Assembly: GCA_963752915.1 (NCBI GenBank)
Contig: CAVVZZ010000013.1
Location: 558,001-622,000, forward strand
Origin: DATJPR01 sp963752915
Lineage (GTDB): Bacteria; Bacteroidota; Ignavibacteria; UBA10030; UBA6906
DNA length: 64,000 nt
Direction of reading: 5' to 3'
Each line of letters begins with the position of its first letter. Within the stretch, counting starts at the first letter, position 1. Below, piece after piece: positions 63,700 through 64,000 of the stretch. The translations under genes and the position numbers were made by a program. The notes below the pieces were generated by a model, which was given only the letters and a program-made list of their open reading frames with translations, had not been told where the DNA came from and made no database searches.

Positions 63700-63705
63700 T
63701 TAGGC
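63544..63705 (+). repeat. attC site 3
   Basis: 162 nt. R'' GCCTAAC, R' GTTAGGC, same stem arms and single extrahelical G as the other sites. Closest to attC1 in its central part. Confidence 0.92.
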
Positions 63706-64000
63706 AGCGACCGCAATTCTCCTGACACAGAAGAGCTTGTCAGATCATCCTAGTCCTCCTAGCCGTTCTCACACTACTTTCTATCGTAGAGTACTTGAAT
63801 AGTCAGGTTAGCTGGAAGTCGAAGTGGACCAGGCACGAATTCTGGTGCAGATCGACACTTCAAAGTCAGCCGACCAGAAGCAGATCGGACTTTGCGGAAC
63901 TTGATAAGGACGAGAAGAACATTTTTCTTCAGATGCGATGTGACCGGTGTCTTGAGCATCCTTTGTCCCATTTCAGTGATCCTTCTCCTTCTATTCAGAG
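63700..64000 (+). mobile_element. Integron gene cassette 4, cut by window end
   Basis: Begins TTAGGCAGCGACC after attC3 and runs off the window. It is unrelated in sequence to cassettes 1-3. The next attC should lie beyond base 64000. Confidence 0.75.
63726..64000 (+). CDS. Cassette 4 open frame, partial, unknown
   Basis: The frame after TGA at 63723 stays open to the window end (over 90 codons). It begins with a membrane-helix-like stretch (IILVLLAVLTLLSIVEYL) followed by a polar region with CDRCLEHP. No ATG, GTG or TTG lies before the hydrophobic stretch, so the true start is unclear. No family recognised. A minus-strand frame at 63774-63971 is probably its shadow. Confidence 0.38.

Overview
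The window is a GC-rich bacterial chromosome segment, densely coded and mostly housekeeping. It most likely comes from the Bacteroidota/Ignavibacteriota side of the FCB group. The reasons are a DUF2723/GT117 protein, a TonB-dependent receptor, Kdo and Lpt genes for a Gram-negative outer membrane, a linked hemX-hemACDEHGBL cluster, and recurring promoter-like pairs of the form TTGnn-N18-TAnnTTTG, which resemble the Bacteroidetes sigma-A promoter. Species cannot be named from the sequence.

Layout. 1-2003: 3' end of an RND efflux pump, closed by a terminator. 2065-3567 (minus): two small membrane proteins and an ECF sigma/anti-sigma pair. 3644-5115: an orphan protein with a GvpL/F-like region and a small zinc-ribbon protein. 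5312-14988: a continuous heme operon (hemX, hemA, C, D, E, H, G, B, L), mostly with overlapping start and stop codons. 15006-18744: a PEBP protein, a thioredoxin/NHL-repeat protein and a membrane-anchored SGNH hydrolase. 18770-20855 (minus): a FAD oxidoreductase and a HAD phosphatase. 21040-29817: lepA, two signal peptidases, hemW, a GT117 membrane protein and a glycosyltransferase. 29798-33261 (minus): LOG-family protein, TonB receptor, ispE. 33427-38374: kdsA-kdsC-kdsD-lptC-ostA-lptB, a Kdo synthesis and LPS export operon. 38953-45846 (minus): hrcA-grpE-dnaJ-comEA-pilM-like-rsmD-coaD-aspC-fmdB. 46029-46266: tRNA-Ala and the small SRP RNA. 46761-58739: rng, gcvT, comB, ftsK, lolA, a flippase-like protein, an outer-membrane protein, a cyclophilin, holA, DUF92 and an aldo/keto reductase.

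The accessory end (58740-64000) holds the most unusual content: a chromosomal integron. An intact IntI integrase (60767-61741, minus) points away from a cassette array that starts at a GTTAGGC insertion point (61900). The array has three nearly identical attC sites of about 160 nt (62246-62405, 63061-63219, 63544-63705), giving three complete cassettes and a fourth cut by the window edge. Cassettes 1 and 3 are diverged relatives without a convincing gene. Cassette 2 encodes a small predicted membrane protein. Cassette 4 carries an open frame running off the window.

Seven otherwise convincing reading-frame breaks fall in five genes (Trx/NHL protein twice, SGNH hydrolase, lepA, kdsD twice, an outer-membrane protein), and each is repaired by removing exactly one base. 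hrcA also has an in-frame TAG at codon 25. The shared direction of the indels suggests assembly or sequencing error more than real gene decay, so these loci are given as whole genes with the break marked.
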